From NCBI GenBank assembly GCA_024362935.1, contig JANCRA010000006.1, positions 32,667,924 to 32,731,923 on the forward strand: 64,000 nt of DNA, read 5' to 3'. Shown here in pieces: positions 18,939-30,536 of the stretch. The notes below the pieces were generated by a model. It was given only the letters and a program-made list of their open reading frames with translations. It had not been told where the DNA came from and searched no databases. This DNA is from Setophaga petechia. Lineage: Eukaryota > Chordata > Aves > Passeriformes > Parulidae. A program made the translations under genes and the position numbers. Each line of letters starts with the position of its first letter. Within the stretch, counting starts at the first letter, position 1.

Positions 18939-20901
18939 TCATCTCTCTACAGAGCTCAGGCAGTGCAACCAGCCGAGCCGCAACAGACGAGGCCGAGTGA
19001 TCCATGCCCTGTGCAGCTGATCGTGCAGCCTCTGGAAGATGGAATATCGCCCTCGCTGTGTTGCTCGGAGGACATGCAGTGTTTCATGTGCCAGCTCTGA
19101 CACGGCACTGCTCACGTCCTCCGTCAGGCGTTCCAGGGCTGCAAGAGAGAGGAATAGAGCCAAGGTCAGATGCCGGATCTGTGGGGAGCCAAGGAGAGCC
19201 CCCTGCCAGGGCCATCCCAGCCGGCTCTTGCCATGGCCAGGAGGGAGCAGGGAGCAAGGGGATCAGCCCGAAGCTGCTGGCCACCAATGGCCCAGGTGGC
19301 CCTGAAATCTCAGGGTGCTCTGACCCCCGGAGCAGAGCCCTCCGCAGCCGGGGCAGGGCTTGCAGCTCTCCCAGTGCCAGCCCGCGCTGTCAGCCCGCTG
19401 CCCTCGCTCACCAGTGCAGATCAGCTGCAGCTCTCGTTGCTGCCCCCTCAGGCACCGCCCGGCCATGCCTGTGAACACAGAGCCTGTCACGGCCCCAGCG
19501 GCACAGCTCCCTGCCAGCGGCGCTGTGGCCACACGGGCTGCTGGCCCGGCAGGGCTCAGCCCGGCCCTTGGCGCACGCTGCCGGCCCAGGGCACGGCTGC
19601 CAGAGGGCGGCAGCAGCAATGCCCAGGCCAGGCGGGGCTCCACGGCGCTGGGCCCGGCTTGCGCTGCCGGGGCAGCAGGCGGGGCTGGGGCCGAGCTGCG
19701 GCGGGCCGGGAAGGGGAGGGAACCCGGGCTTGTGGCTCACCCATGAACCTGATGGCCGCCTCTCGCAGGGGCTCCTGTGGGCTCTGCAGGTAGCGCAGGG
19801 CCCGGCGCAGGTGCTCGGCCGCTCGGCTGCTTTCCTCTGCCAGCTGCAGAGAGCGGCAGGAGGGAAGGGTTGGCGTGCGCTCAGCCCCTGGGCCGGGCGC
19901 TGCCTGCCCCCAGCCCCGGTCTCCCCTGCCCGCACAGCCCTGAGGCGCGGCCAGCAGCCGCCGGCCGAGGGCTCCCGAGGGCAGGGGGCAGAGGGCCGGC
20001 TGCTGCCCAGGGAGCCGCGGTGCCGGCCCCCAGCCCCGCTGGGCCGGGGCTCCACGGGCACCCGGCTCGCGCCCATGGGAGCCTGGAGAAGAGCCCGCGC
20101 CGCCTCTGACTGCAGCAGCAGCGGGCAGGGGCACAGCTGCCAGCCCCGCACACTGAGCACCGCCCTCAGGGGCCTGCTCCAGGCTGAGGCTGGGGGTTCT
20201 CGGCTGCTCTTATCAGGCCCTCGCCAATCCTCCATGTCTGATCCAGGTGTAGCATTTGTTCTAGATCCCTCCTCTTTAGGAATCTGGCTGCAGAATGCAG
20301 CGTTTCTCGGGAGGCCTGGAGAGCAGCAGAGAGGCACAGATGGCCCCACAAGCCAGGGCACAGGAGCATCCCAGTGCCGCAGCCTGGAGGAGGCTGCAGC
20401 ATGCAAGGTGCCAGGGCAGGAGGCAGCCAAGCCCCCTCCCAGGGGGCAGCAGCCGGCCACAAGTCCTCACCTCAGCAAGAATCTGATTCTCATCATGGCA
20501 GTGGAAGTAGAGTGGGACCAGGCTCTGGTGCACGTGGGGCTTCAGGGCCTTTCTTCCATCTTTGGTTAGTAAGTCCAGCATCTCTTGAAAGACACACATG
20601 CAGCTCAGCTGCACCTGGATATCATCCTGTATGAAAGGAAGGGCAAAAGACCTCAGCATCAGCTGCTTCAGACCCCTCAGGGCACAGGCCTGCATCTCCA
20701 CAGGGCACCAAGTGTCCGGGTAGCAGCCAGTGGCCGTGGCTGTGGGCACAGAGCCTTACATGGTCAAAGAGTGGCAGGAGCGCCTCAGCCAGCGGCAGGG
20801 CGATGGGGGTGCCTATTGGGGCACCATTATCCTGATCATGTCGCTATCGTTTTCTTGCAGGAGCTCCACAAGACTTTCACTCAGGCTCCACATTTTTTCA
20901 G
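18939..20901 (-). pseudogene. MROH-like gene, copy B, 3' part, decayed
   Basis: Minus-strand exons at 20760-20901, 20471-20626, 20214-20315, 19741-19843, 19412-19468 and 18939-19138 (stop at the end). The sizes 102, 103 and 57 match those of the other copies. Products include SLSESLVELLQEND, AEALLPLFDH, HQSLVPLYFHCHDENQ, AAEHLRRALRYLQSPQEPLR, MAGRCLRGQQRELQLICT and a terminal exon ending LRLGWLHCLSSVER, the MROH C-terminus. The last three exons join in frame. Defects: the donor after 20214 reads AT instead of GT, and exon 20760-20901 has a frame-shifting internal deletion between the ELLQEND and LAEALLP parts. ERV-B starts 210 bases upstream of the first visible exon, so the 5' half is missing or displaced. 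Confidence 0.7.
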
Positions 20902-21111
20902 CCTGTGCGGAACACAAGGTTGTGAAAGGCCACCCTGCTGCCACAGGGCCCAGAGGCCAAAGGCCTGTCCCCAAGCACTGGGGCAGCTGAAGCGGGAGGC
21001 AGGAGAGCTGGAAGCAGCTGCCCCAGCGCCCCAAGCCCAGGCAAGGCCAAGCAACTGCGTTGCCCAGCCCCACGCTGCCTGCACGGCTTCAGCCACTGCC
21101 CCCTCCTCACC

Positions 21112-21405
21112 TGTCGCTATCAGACACAAAGGAACACGAGCACACACCTCTTTCAAGGTGAAGGAAAAAAGGGAAGTTTTATTTTCTGACTCCTATATTT
21201 ATAGTTTTACAAAGGTGACAGAGGATTGGAGGGTGACAGTGACACCTCGCCAATGACACTGGCTACAACAACAGTCCATCAATTCTCTCCTCCTCCATCA
21301 AAGGAATGTGAACCACAAGTTATTTACAAGAAAGTGTGTGATAAAGTTCCTTAGAAGAATGTCAACATCAGAAGGCCTTGAGAATCTTAAAAAACCAGGG
21401 CGACA
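21112..21405 (-). repeat. ERV-B 3' LTR
   Basis: 294 bp, TGTCGCTAT to CGACA. In minus orientation it carries a TATAAATA box (about 21198-21205) and an AATAAAA signal (about 21178-21184). It is followed on the internal side by a purine-rich tract (about 21406-21420). Confidence 0.85.
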
Positions 21406-21481
21406 TCTCACCCTTTTCTGTTTAAAAAAAAGAAAAAAGGAAAAGAAAATGAACAATGCAAAAAGGAAGCATGAACGATGT

Positions 21482-24165
21482 TCAGTGTCCATTTGTAGAG
21501 GAATCATCTGAGTGATCACTCTCATCATCTGCATCCGAGTCATCATTCAATGATTCATCCGCCTGATGCCTTTCAGGTTGGTCACGGTTTCCATCCTGCT
21601 CGTCGGCTGGATTCTGCCTCTGCGGTCGCAGGTCAGGGTGAACACATTTCGAAGGTACCCAGCGTACCCCAGTATCTGTGGATACACAAGCATACCCGCG
21701 CCCCAAAGGGCTAAGGTCATAGGGACCTTCCCACTGTTTGGTGACTAAATTCCACACCTGAACCTTTGCCCGAGGCTGATGTGCCTCGTCCGCAGCCTGC
21801 AACGAGAGATGGTGATTCAAAATGACAGGGTTATCTGAGTTCTGTGGCACAGTGAGATGATTAATTGTGCACAAAGCTTTTGCCAACCGACTTTGCGGGG
21901 TTTCACCCTGCATTCCCCGTTTTTGTTTTTGAAGAACCCGCTTCAGAGTACCATGAGTGCGTTCCACAATAGCCTGACCAGTCGGAGAATGAGGGATACC
22001 AAACTTGTGTGAGACACCCCACAACTGCAGGAACTGCCGCACCTTTTGCGATGCGTAAGCAGGACCATTGTCGGATTTCACAGCAGAAGGTGTGCCCAGA
22101 ACGGCAAAGGCCTGCCTCCAGTGGGCGAGGACATCACGGGCCTTGTCCCCAGTGTGAGCCGAAGCCCACATTGCAGAGGAGAACGTGTCCACCGTGACAT
22201 GCGCATACTTGAACTGGCCAAACTCGGCAATCTGGGTGACATCAGTCTGCCAAAGCTCCAAGGCCCTAAGGCCTCTGGGGTTTACCTCTGCTGGCAAAGG
22301 CGGAGCAAGTGCATGGCAGTCATCACACGACTCAACAATGTCACGAGCCTCAGTTGGCGTCAGCTGAAACTGCTTCTGCAGGGTATGTGCGTTTTGGCAG
22401 GAAAACCCATGCAATGCCTCGGCCTGCGCGAGTGTATCAGGCTGAGGCGCCACCCATGCTGGGTTAGCCAACTTGTCAGCCCTCGCGTTACCTTCCACAA
22501 TAAAGCCTGGCAAATCAGTGTGACTCCTCACATGCAGAACATAAAAAGGATGAACCCGGGCCTGAATAGCACACCACAAGGTCTTCAGTAAATGGAACAA
22601 GGCAGGATTACTGACCTCCTTCAAAACCGAATGACCCAACCGTTGTGCGATATCAGCCACGTAGGCGGAATCCGTGACCAAGTTGAAAGGTTCCTGGGAA
22701 AATTTCTCAAATGCCATGACAGCAGCCCTCAATTCAACCAATTGGGCTGACCCATCCTCATGGCCTTCCAGAACCTGCCACTCAGATCCATCCCGCCAGG
22801 TAACAATGGCCTTTCCTGTTTACCCTGAATTGTCAGTAAAGACGGTGGGTCCTTGCACAGGTTCCTGACTATTTTTGGGCCGCAAAGAAATTTGTGTAGA
22901 CTTTGCCATATGCAGTAGCCTATGGCTGGGCAGATGATAAGTGATCTGCCCTGAAAAATTTTCCAGAGCACTTTGCAGGGACACGCTGTTTGCAAAGCTC
23001 CAGTCAAAATCCTCCCGTTGCACCGGGAGTATGATCTTTGCAGGATCCGCACCCATCAATTGCAAACACCATTGACGGCATTTGATTATCAAGCGAGCAA
23101 TCAGCTCAAACAATGCAGTTGCCATCTTCTGCGGCTGATGGGGCAGGAAAACCCATTCCAGAACGTGCAAGGAATCAGACCATTTGTCTCTCCATTGGCC
23201 AATGATGCCCGTGGGATACGAATCCGGAGTGGTGATGAACGCAGTGACATCAACGGAGGGATCAATGCGATAACCTTGGCAAGCCAAAACAGCTTGCTGA
23301 ACCACCTCCAACGCCTCACGTGCCTCAGGGGTCAGTGTGCGAGGTGACTTCAAATCAGAGTCTCCTTTCAACAAATCATACAGAGGAGACAGCTGTGCGT
23401 CGGTTAGTCCCAAGTATGGACGTAACCAAGTGATGACACCTACCAATTTCTGAACATCATTCAGTGTCTTCACAGAATGCACAAATTGCACCTCCTGGTG
23501 ACGGATCGTCCGTTCCAGAATGTTGACCCCCAAGTACTTCCAAGGTGGTTGTTGTTGCACCTTTTCTGGAGCCACCTGCAGTCCATGAGCATGCAAAACA
23601 TCGAGCAACCGAGGCTGAATCCTCAGCAGCTCATCCTGGGTGGATGCGGCCACCAAAATGTCGTCCATATAATGATACAAACGTGCATCAGGAAACTGCT
23701 TGCGAACTCCAGACAGGTATGGGCCACATACCACTGGCATATGGCAGGAGAATTGCGCATTCCCTGAGGCAATGTCCTCCATTGATATCTCTGTGCGGGC
23801 TCAGCCTCGTTAATCACTGGCACCGAGAAGGCAAACTCCGGTCTGTCATCGGGATGCAAAGGAATTGTAAAGAAAGAATCCTTCAGATCCACAATGAGGA
23901 CCGGCCAGTCTGCGGGAAGCATGGTAGGCGATGGCATGCCCGCCTCCAATGTTCCCATGCTTTCCATCACGGCATTAACCTTTTGGAGGTCTTGCAACAA
24001 CCTCCATTTCCCAGATTTCTTTTTGATGCAGAAGACAGGAGTGTTCCAGGGACTGGAAGTAGGCTCCAGATGACCCTGGTCCAACTGCTCCTGCACCAGA
24101 TTCCGAAGAGTGTCGTATTTATCTTGAGGGAGGGGCCACTGCTTCTCCCAGACAGGTTTGTCCAC
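21482..24165 (-). pseudogene. pol: ERV-B pol (RT, RNase H, integrase), broken
   Basis: The RT start lies at 23623-24165 (SPWNTPVFCIKKKSGKWRLL, TLPQGMRNSPAICQW). The frame then shifts near 23725-23735, and the rest of RT with YHYMDD and the RNase H start reads on at 22820-23782. A TAA at 22820-22822 interrupts just after the RNase H TVFTDNSG. The same frame then resumes through RNase H (LVTDSAY, EGNARADKLA) and integrase (D,D,E in WQTDVTQ, KSDNGPAY, GQAIVERTHG) to 21482. The integrase ends in a strongly acidic tail of about 25 Asp/Ser-rich residues. At least one shift and one stop are needed to explain the frames, so no full Pol can be made. Confidence 0.85.
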
Positions 24166-24902
24166 CAGTCACCGTATAGGAGGCATCGGACACTCTGTGC
24201 CCTTCACTGCAGTGGCCCCCATCAAAAATCCGTCCCGATGCACACCCCCAGACAGACAGAACATCCCTCCCCCAGAGGTTGGCAGGAGTATAAGTAACAT
24301 GAGGCATAAGCCAGGCCGTCTGTCCCTCCGGGTTCGTGACCAGCACAGGCTGCTGGCTCACGTAGCATTGCGCCGTCCCTCCCAGGCCTCGACAGACGTC
24401 CCCACTGGATCCAAGGGCCACTCCAGGGGCCAGGCAGCTAGGGAGAGAACTGTGACGTCAGCACCGCTGTCGAGAAGCCCGCGGAGGTGGATTTCCGACG
24501 GTGCCACACCAGGAACAGAGAGGGTACGCAGCACCTCGGGACGGTCCTTGGTCAGGACGGCAGTCCAGTGAACTTGAGGCGGCCCAGTGGATCCAAAGCC
24601 ACCAGCTCCACGCAACTGGTCATCTGCCCTGCAAACAGAGGACTTAAAAGGCACAAATTGAGCGAGCTGCATCCCTTTCGGGATCGTGACGGGGGGGTGG
24701 GTGTGGAGACCATGGCACAAATCTGCCTTGTGAAATCCGCATCAATGAGCCCCAGGTGAACAATGATGCCCTGAAGGGTGGCACTGGACCTCCCCATAAG
24801 GGGAGCACTCATGCCCCCACCCAAGGGGCCAAAGGCATCCAGGGGAACCTTGTGTATCTCAGAAGATTCTAAGACAACTGTTGCTGCAGTGCAGACATCC
24901 AC
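24119..24902 (-). pseudogene. pro: ERV-B dUTPase-like and protease region, broken
   Basis: Three overlapping frames. 24552-24902 carries dUTPase-like motifs (LMGRSSATLQG and GLIDADF, resembling dUTPase motifs 2 and 3). 24358-24720 has the protease active site LLDSGAD. 24119-24421 has the protease C-terminal LWGRDVLS. In betaretroviruses dUTPase and protease share one frame, so the frame changes here mark decay. Confidence 0.72.
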
Positions 24903-26507
24903 ACCTGCTGATCCGCGGGTGCTGGCTGCAAGCCGGCAAAGGAGACCTCCATCGGCTCCGGGGTCTGGAGAGAAGCTTGTGTCTGCACGCGCCCCTCCTG
25001 CGCGCTCCGCTTGACGTTTCCCGAGCCTGGCAAAGCCTGGCCGTTAACGTGAACAGTCGCCTTGAAAACACTGGACATGTGATTCGGCCTACCACACCGA
25101 CCGCACAAGAACATGGGGAATTTGACCTTCTGCGCTTTCTTCCCTCGCTTCTTGCCAGCCTGCGCAGTCCCCTGCTGTGGCCGCTTGCCCTGTGGAACTG
25201 CCCAAACCGGCTGCAGAGTGGCAGCCACAGCGGCCAACTTCCGACCCGGGGGAACGATGTCTGCACAGGTCTCTGCCATCTCAGAGATAGTAGGGACACC
25301 AGGCAGAGCCACTCTGACCTTCCTACAAGCAGCATTGCAATTACAACTTACAAGGTTTGCAATTGTAACGCTCCTAGCCAGAGGATCAGGCACCTGCCTC
25401 TCCACGGATGCAATCAGCCTTGATGCAAATGCCATGAAAGGCTCATCATCCCCCTGGACAATGGTCGCAAATGGCTGCTTCGGGTCTGGACAATCGCTGC
25501 CATGCCCAGCGTGTGGCACTGGTCAAGCACAAGGGGATCAAATACAACCTGCCCCTGAACATTCTCAGAACGCCCTGTCCCCATCAGCATGTCATCAACA
25601 ACCTCACGCCTGGGGTCCTGCTGCGCCAGTGCAGCATTCTGCACCACCTCTTGGGCCGCCAAACGAGCCCACTTGGTCTCAAAAACACCAAATTGCACAG
25701 GGTCAAAAAGAGAATGTACCACACGATGGAGATCGTGAGGTGCCAGCACATCCGTAGCAATCCTCCGGAGAGTCTGCATAACCTCAGCAGACCCCAAACC
25801 ATGCTGAGCAACTGCTTCAGGAGTTCCTTCTCCAGCTTATATATAAGGGATTCATGGGTGTTATGAGCAACGGCCCTGATCACAGGGAAAGCCTGGGGAC
25901 CACCTGGCAAAGCCACCGCACCTGCTGTGTCTCGGCCCTTGGGCCCCACGGGGACAAGAAGGGATGATTGACTGGGCGCCAGGTCAACACCACTCATCCC
26001 TATGCCGCCTGCAGCACCGGCAGAGCCAGAGGAGCCCACTCCGCGACCCTGCAGATGCCGTGAGGAGACAGGATCATTCATCTTGTCGGTCTTGGTTTTG
26101 GCCTCTCACCAGAGGCGCTCGGGGTGCTTCGGGCGCACAGTCACCTGGCACGCAGGAAGTGTCCAATGATTTGATGAGAAAGCGCCATGGCCCCGGGCAC
26201 CCACCGGCCTCCCACTGGCCGTGTCAGCAGTTGCGCTAAAGGTAAATACCTCAGCGCCCTGCCGTGCCGCAGCTCTGGCCGGAGGCACCTTGGTGAACGC
26301 AGGTGCCGGCACGGCCCGCAAATCCGGCGCGGGCTGGGACGTGACCGGCGCGGGGGCCCCAGCCCCCGACACGGGAGAGGAGTGGGATGCCGAGAGAGGC
26401 GCGGCCCGCGGAGCCGCATCACTGCGGGGCGGCACAAAGGAGCCAGGCAAGCCCCCTATGAGAGCCCGTCCCGAGCCGCAAGACTCCACAGCGGGCACCG
26501 CCCCCAC
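24869..26507 (-). pseudogene. gag: ERV-B gag, broken
   Basis: Pieces in at least two frames: a Pro/Ala-rich N-terminal part (26106-26507), a stretch to AFPVIRAVAH (25584-26081, start of capsid), capsid (25414-25797), and the capsid end with a major homology region (QGDDEPFMAFASRL) plus a nucleocapsid remnant (24869-25519). The only zinc knuckle seen, CGRCGRPNHMSSVF, has lost its last cysteine. A typical matrix domain is not recognisable. Confidence 0.7.
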
Positions 26508-26641
26508 CGAGCGGAGAGGGGCTGGCTGCCCGCCAACCGGAGCGGGGCCGGACGGAGCAGCGACCGACGCCCCGCCCCCGGCTGCCTTCGCCGACTGCGC
26601 ATGCCCAGCCTAGGCTGCAATACACTGCAGCGGTCACCAGA

Positions 26642-26933
26642 TGTCGCTATAGGACACGAAAGAACACAAGCACACCACCGCTCTCAAGGTGAAAGAAAAA
26701 AGGGCGTTTATTTTTCTGACTCCAATATTTATAGTTTTACAAAAGTGACAGCGGATTGTAGGGTGACAGTGACACCTCTCCAATGACACTGGTTAAACCA
26801 ACAGTCCATCAACTCTCTCCTCCACCAAAGGAATGCAAAACAATAAGTTATTTACAAAAAAGTCCGTGAGAAAGTTCCCTACAAGAATGTCAACATCAGA
26901 AGGCTTAGAAAATCTTAAAAAACCAGGGTGACA
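26642..26933 (-). repeat. ERV-B 5' LTR
   Basis: 292 bp, the mate of 21112-21405. Just inside, two bases from the LTR end, the minus strand reads TGGTGACC. This fits the first eight bases of a tRNA-Trp primer site, but the following bases do not match, so the primer type is open. Confidence 0.83.
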
Positions 26934-27689
26934 CAGCCTTACCTTCTTTTGGGAAGTGTCCTCCGGAGCTGTGCCCAGGCTGGTCTGGAGCTGGGAGCAG
27001 CCCTGCCCCACCCAGCCCCTCTCAGCAGCAGCCCCTGCCCTGCTCAGGGTGGCTCCTTCCCCCCAGAGCTTCTCCCCAGCGCTGGGAGCAGCTCCCCGGG
27101 CCGGCTGAGAGCTGTCCCTGGCAGGCAGCAGAGTCCCTGCCCCAGCACAGCGCCCTGGGCTGCAGGACCCTGCTCTGCAGGACAGCCCTGGGCACCCCTG
27201 GCTGCAGCCCCGGCTGCTCAGCCCTGCAGCAGAGCCGGGCAACAGGAGCTGCCTTGGGCTGTGCCTGGGCTGGGGCAGCAGGGAAAGCCAGCCCTGCCCT
27301 AGGGCCACAGCCCTGCCCTGCAGCAGCTCTGAGAGTCCTCCTGAAAGGTCCTAAAAGCTGTGGGATGTGCCAGCTCCAGGAGATCCCGGCAGGAACTGCA
27401 GCTTCTCTTCCCACAGCCAGGGAATGACAGTTTCAAACCTGGGATGATTTCTGCTCTAGTGAGCCCTGAGTGAGCTCTGCCCTGTGCTCCCAGCCCAGGC
27501 TGAGTTTAACCCCTCTGTGCCTCTGTGCTGTGCCCAGGGTGGCTGCAGGCAGTGCCCCAGCCCTGCTGGGCTGTGCACAGGAGCTGCTCCTGGCCAGAGC
27601 TGTCTCTCTGCAGCGCTGCCCTTGCCAGGAGCTGCCTCTGGGCCAGGAGCCTCGGTGCAGGTTTTTCAAAGGACTTTGGGTTTGGCTTT
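26934..27689. other. GC-rich stretch without a recognised gene
   Basis: Open frames on both strands reflect composition only (many CTG/CAG and GCC codons). No retroviral motif, splice-bordered exon or LTR is visible. Confidence 0.4.
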
Positions 27690-28080
27690 TGCCTTGGAGT
27701 CTCTGAGAGGTTTGTGCAATCATGGCCTCCAATCATCTGCTTTATTCAGTCCCTGGAGAGACTTTGTCAGTAACAACACTCAGTGGGGCTCATTAATACT
27801 CAGTTATTTTAAGGCACTTTGTGTTTCCCTTTTGATACAGACTCTGTGAGAGGTTTGTGCAATCTTGGCCCCAATTATCTGCTTTAATGAGTCCCTTGAG
27901 AGTTGTACTGACACTCAAGGGGGATCATTAATGCCTTGAGATACTCAAAGTTTTTAAGGTGCTTCATGGATTTAATAATACTTTTAGGTACTTTCAAGGA
28001 TTTTCCTTCACACACTGAGTCTCTGAGAGGTTTTTGTGCCATCCTGGCTTCCAGTTCTCTCCTCCAAGGAGTCCATGAGG
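27690..28080. repeat. Degenerate tandem repeat, three units of ~140-180 bp
   Basis: The element CTCTGAGAGGTTTGTGC and its surroundings recur at about 27700, 27842 and 28020. Each is followed by TGGC(C/T)-type text, a CTCTC/ATCTGCTTT segment and an AGTCCCT/AGTCCATGAG segment. Units differ by substitutions and by length. The last unit runs into the 3' side of the ERV-D env. Confidence 0.65.
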
Positions 28081-29785
28081 AGCCTGTGTTGGGTATCTCC
28101 CTCCTTTCTCTTTTACAACAAAGATGGAACTGAAAGAATTTTAAAAGACCTTCTAAAAGCATCCAAACACACATGGGACAATTAACAATACAACAACAAC
28201 CACTAAGAGAATTAATAGTCCTGTTTTAGCTGGATATCATCCAACTCTTTAGTCCCTTGGATTGGAAGAGTTTATTGAACCAGTCTTTGTTTTCCACTTG
28301 AAGCTTCTTGAACCCTTCCTTCAGTACCTGAATGCTCTTGTGGATTGACTCGCTGTGGCTGGAGAGCTTCATGCAACACATGCCCTCAGAGTCTACACAG
28401 CCATGCCCGTGTGCCCAGAGTAAAAACTCTATCACTGTTCTGCAAGGTGGCATGTCTGATGGTCTCTGTGTCTGAGAGCAGGCCACCCAATGTGAGGGAG
28501 GTAGCATTGGTTTGCTTACTTAACAGGCACCCAAGACGGTCTCATTGTCCTAAAGCTTTAGCTGCAGCCACCCAAGGTAGTAACATGGAGGCTGCTATTT
28601 TCTTGTTTTTACTCCAACAGATGACATTATTTCATGCAATCATATTCAAAGTAGTATGTAGATCTTTTTTCACTGTTTCTCTGGCTATTAATCATTTTGG
28701 TGTTGGGTGCCAGCAAGGTAAGCCTCCCCAAGCTACAATGTCCGCCTTCAATGTGTGCAGGGACACCAGGCCATGCTCTATCCCTGCAAATAAGAAACAC
28801 ACCCTGCAGCAACTGGAGTGGGTAGCTGCTGGACCAAGAAATTATGGAAGAAGTGTAATTACACCATCTGGTCTGGTTTTTGTAAGTGGGATGGGATAGG
28901 GAGATGTCTCTCCTGATAGTTTCTTTTTCTCTTGTAATTTTGTGTCTTTCACCCTCTTCCCATCTCAGACGATAACAAAATGTTACACAAAAGTCCATTT
29001 TTATAGAGCTGAGAATTTCTACCCCCTGAGTTCGAGTGGTGCATGCAGGAGCTTCTGGCTCCAGCAGTCCCAAGCATCGACAGGGCTGCACTTCTTTGCT
29101 GTCAGGATTGTCACTTCGCATCCTGCAGATGGCATCCTCAGTTATTGGCCAGACATCTGTAGGCAACCCCACTGGGCAGGTGGAGAAGGGGTCGTCAGGG
29201 CTAGCCACAGACAGGCACAGGGTGTCTTGTTTCATGGCTTTTGCTAGAGTGATCCATACCTTGTGCTTTGTGTTTTTAGGGTTATCCATCCACTCAGGAG
29301 GAGCATGGTTGCAAACAGGCTGAGGAATGGGAGTAGAAGCTTCTTATGTGTCATCTTCAAAAGAATTGTCTAGTCCAGGTGTTAAATGCTAAACAGAACA
29401 GGCCTATCAGCAACACCAGCCACTGTATGATATCATTGATATTTAGAGTGGATCTGAACCCTTCCGAAACTGGTGGGGCGGACCCAAAAAGATGGTTAAA
29501 GGGTTGGGAGAAGATTTCGCCCGGTGTCATTTCATTACAGCAGGTGTCATTATTTAAGTAACCCCAAAAACATACAGTTAGTGTGTGATAGCTGTGAATC
29601 CATGTGCCTGCTTTCCAGAGGAAGCTAAAAATCCATGAATCCCTCACCTTATTCACCCATAAAACAAGCCAGATAACAGACACAGTAGCCTTGGTTAAAG
29701 GACCCATGTTCAGATGAGGGCCTACAAATGGGAGAAATACAGCCACGATCACGTGCCACCCAAACCAGGGCAAGCTGGACCACAT
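28060..29785 (-). pseudogene. env: ERV-D env, alpharetrovirus-type, decayed
   Basis: The first open part is 29357-29785 (142 codons), with hydrophobic leader-like segments. The surface part (28627-29289) has KVWITLAKAM, DPFSTCPVGLP and FLICRDRAWPGVP followed by LGRLTLLAP, a pattern typical of avian ERV Env. The transmembrane part is in a shifted frame (28226-28507) with GHGCVDSEGMCC (CX6CC) and SESIHKSIQ. A hydrophobic Leu/Val-rich span follows in another frame (about 28140-28215). Two or more frameshifts and stops break it. The env begins only 96 bases after the primer site, so gag, pro and pol are absent. Confidence 0.78.
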
Positions 29786-29880
29786 GGTGTCACTTCATGA
29801 GGTTTCTATAGTGGCACACACACACAAAAAATTAGATTACTCAAGAACTGTTATTCCCTTTTGGTTTCTGTGCCCTCAAG

Positions 29881-29897
29881 GCCCACATTGGGCGCCA
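29881..29897 (-). other. ERV-D primer-binding site, tRNA-Lys(1,2)-like
   Basis: The minus strand reads TGGCGCCCAATGTGGGC, five bases after the LTR end. It differs by one base (T for C) from the site complementary to tRNA-Lys1,2 used by many betaretroviruses. Confidence 0.75.
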
Positions 29898-29902
29898 AAA
29901 TC

Positions 29903-30536
29903 TGTCTTGGTTTGGAAAGACAGGAGTCTGCTAAGGAAGGCAGGAGCCTCCCCTGAAATGGAGAATGTAAACCCTTCCCACCTCCCCGAATTGCTGTAAA
30001 TTTTAAATTAAGGGGGTTCTCAGGCCTTTTCCTGCTCCCAAAAATATGGGAGCAGGAAAAAACAGTCCTTTAATAGGGAAGGAAAAAAATAAAAGGATAA
30101 AATCAACAATGCAGTACACTAGAACAACACTGACAGAGTCAGAACCCAACCTGACACCCTGTGGGGTGTTGGTAGCAGTCCAATTGGAAATGTGGCTGCA
30201 GTCCTGGAGTGTCAGGTGTGGTTCTGTTGGAGCAAGGGGGTCGTGTAGAGAAGGATGTATTCTTCCTCCGAAGATCCAGTGGAAGAAGAGACAGCTGCTG
30301 TTCCTTCGGGGAAGCCAGTGGAGAAAGCCGTGCCGTGTTTCAAAAACCACTGGATTCTATCTGGGTAGCAATGCCTGGCTCCTCCCTCTGGGCGGAGCAT
30401 CTCACAATGGGATGTTACAGTTCTTATCAGTCATGCACTGACATTCAATAGTCTGTTATCAGCAGATGTCCCCTCCTGAGGGAGGTGTGAGTGTGGTCAC
30501 TCAAAGAGAGAGATAAAGCAAACTGCCCACTTGACA
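29903..30536 (-). repeat. ERV-D 5' LTR (songbird ERVK-like)
   Basis: On the minus strand it begins TGTCAAGTGGGCAG (30536) and ends AAGACA (29903), about 634 bp. It is followed by the Lys-type primer site, so it is a 5' LTR. The text resembles LTRs that are abundant in songbird genomes. The U3 end at 30536 is set by the TG...CA rule and is less certain than the inner end. No mate LTR was found below 28060. Confidence 0.75.

Larger units (their letters stand above)
21112..26933 (-). mobile_element. ERV-B: decayed env-less betaretrovirus-like provirus
   Basis: LTRs at 21112-21405 (3') and 26642-26933 (5') share the same elements but have clearly diverged (many substitutions by eye). Internal order on the minus strand: Pro/Ala-rich gag start, capsid, nucleocapsid, dUTPase-like and protease parts, RT, RNase H, integrase. 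The integrase frame ends only 77 bases before the 3' LTR, so env is absent. Frames are broken by several shifts and one stop. The dUTPase-like segment in the protease region points to a betaretrovirus-like lineage distinct from ERV-A. No convincing target duplication was found (left flank CTCACC, right flank CAGCCT). Confidence 0.85.

Noticed and set aside
26615..26640. tRNA-Trp primer site for ERV-B
   Set aside because: Only the first eight bases fit; the remainder does not match, so the primer type was left open.
21106..26943. CCTCACC / CCTTACC as target duplication of ERV-B
   Set aside because: The right copy is three bases away from the LTR end and the match is imperfect. Both also look like ordinary splice-donor complements.
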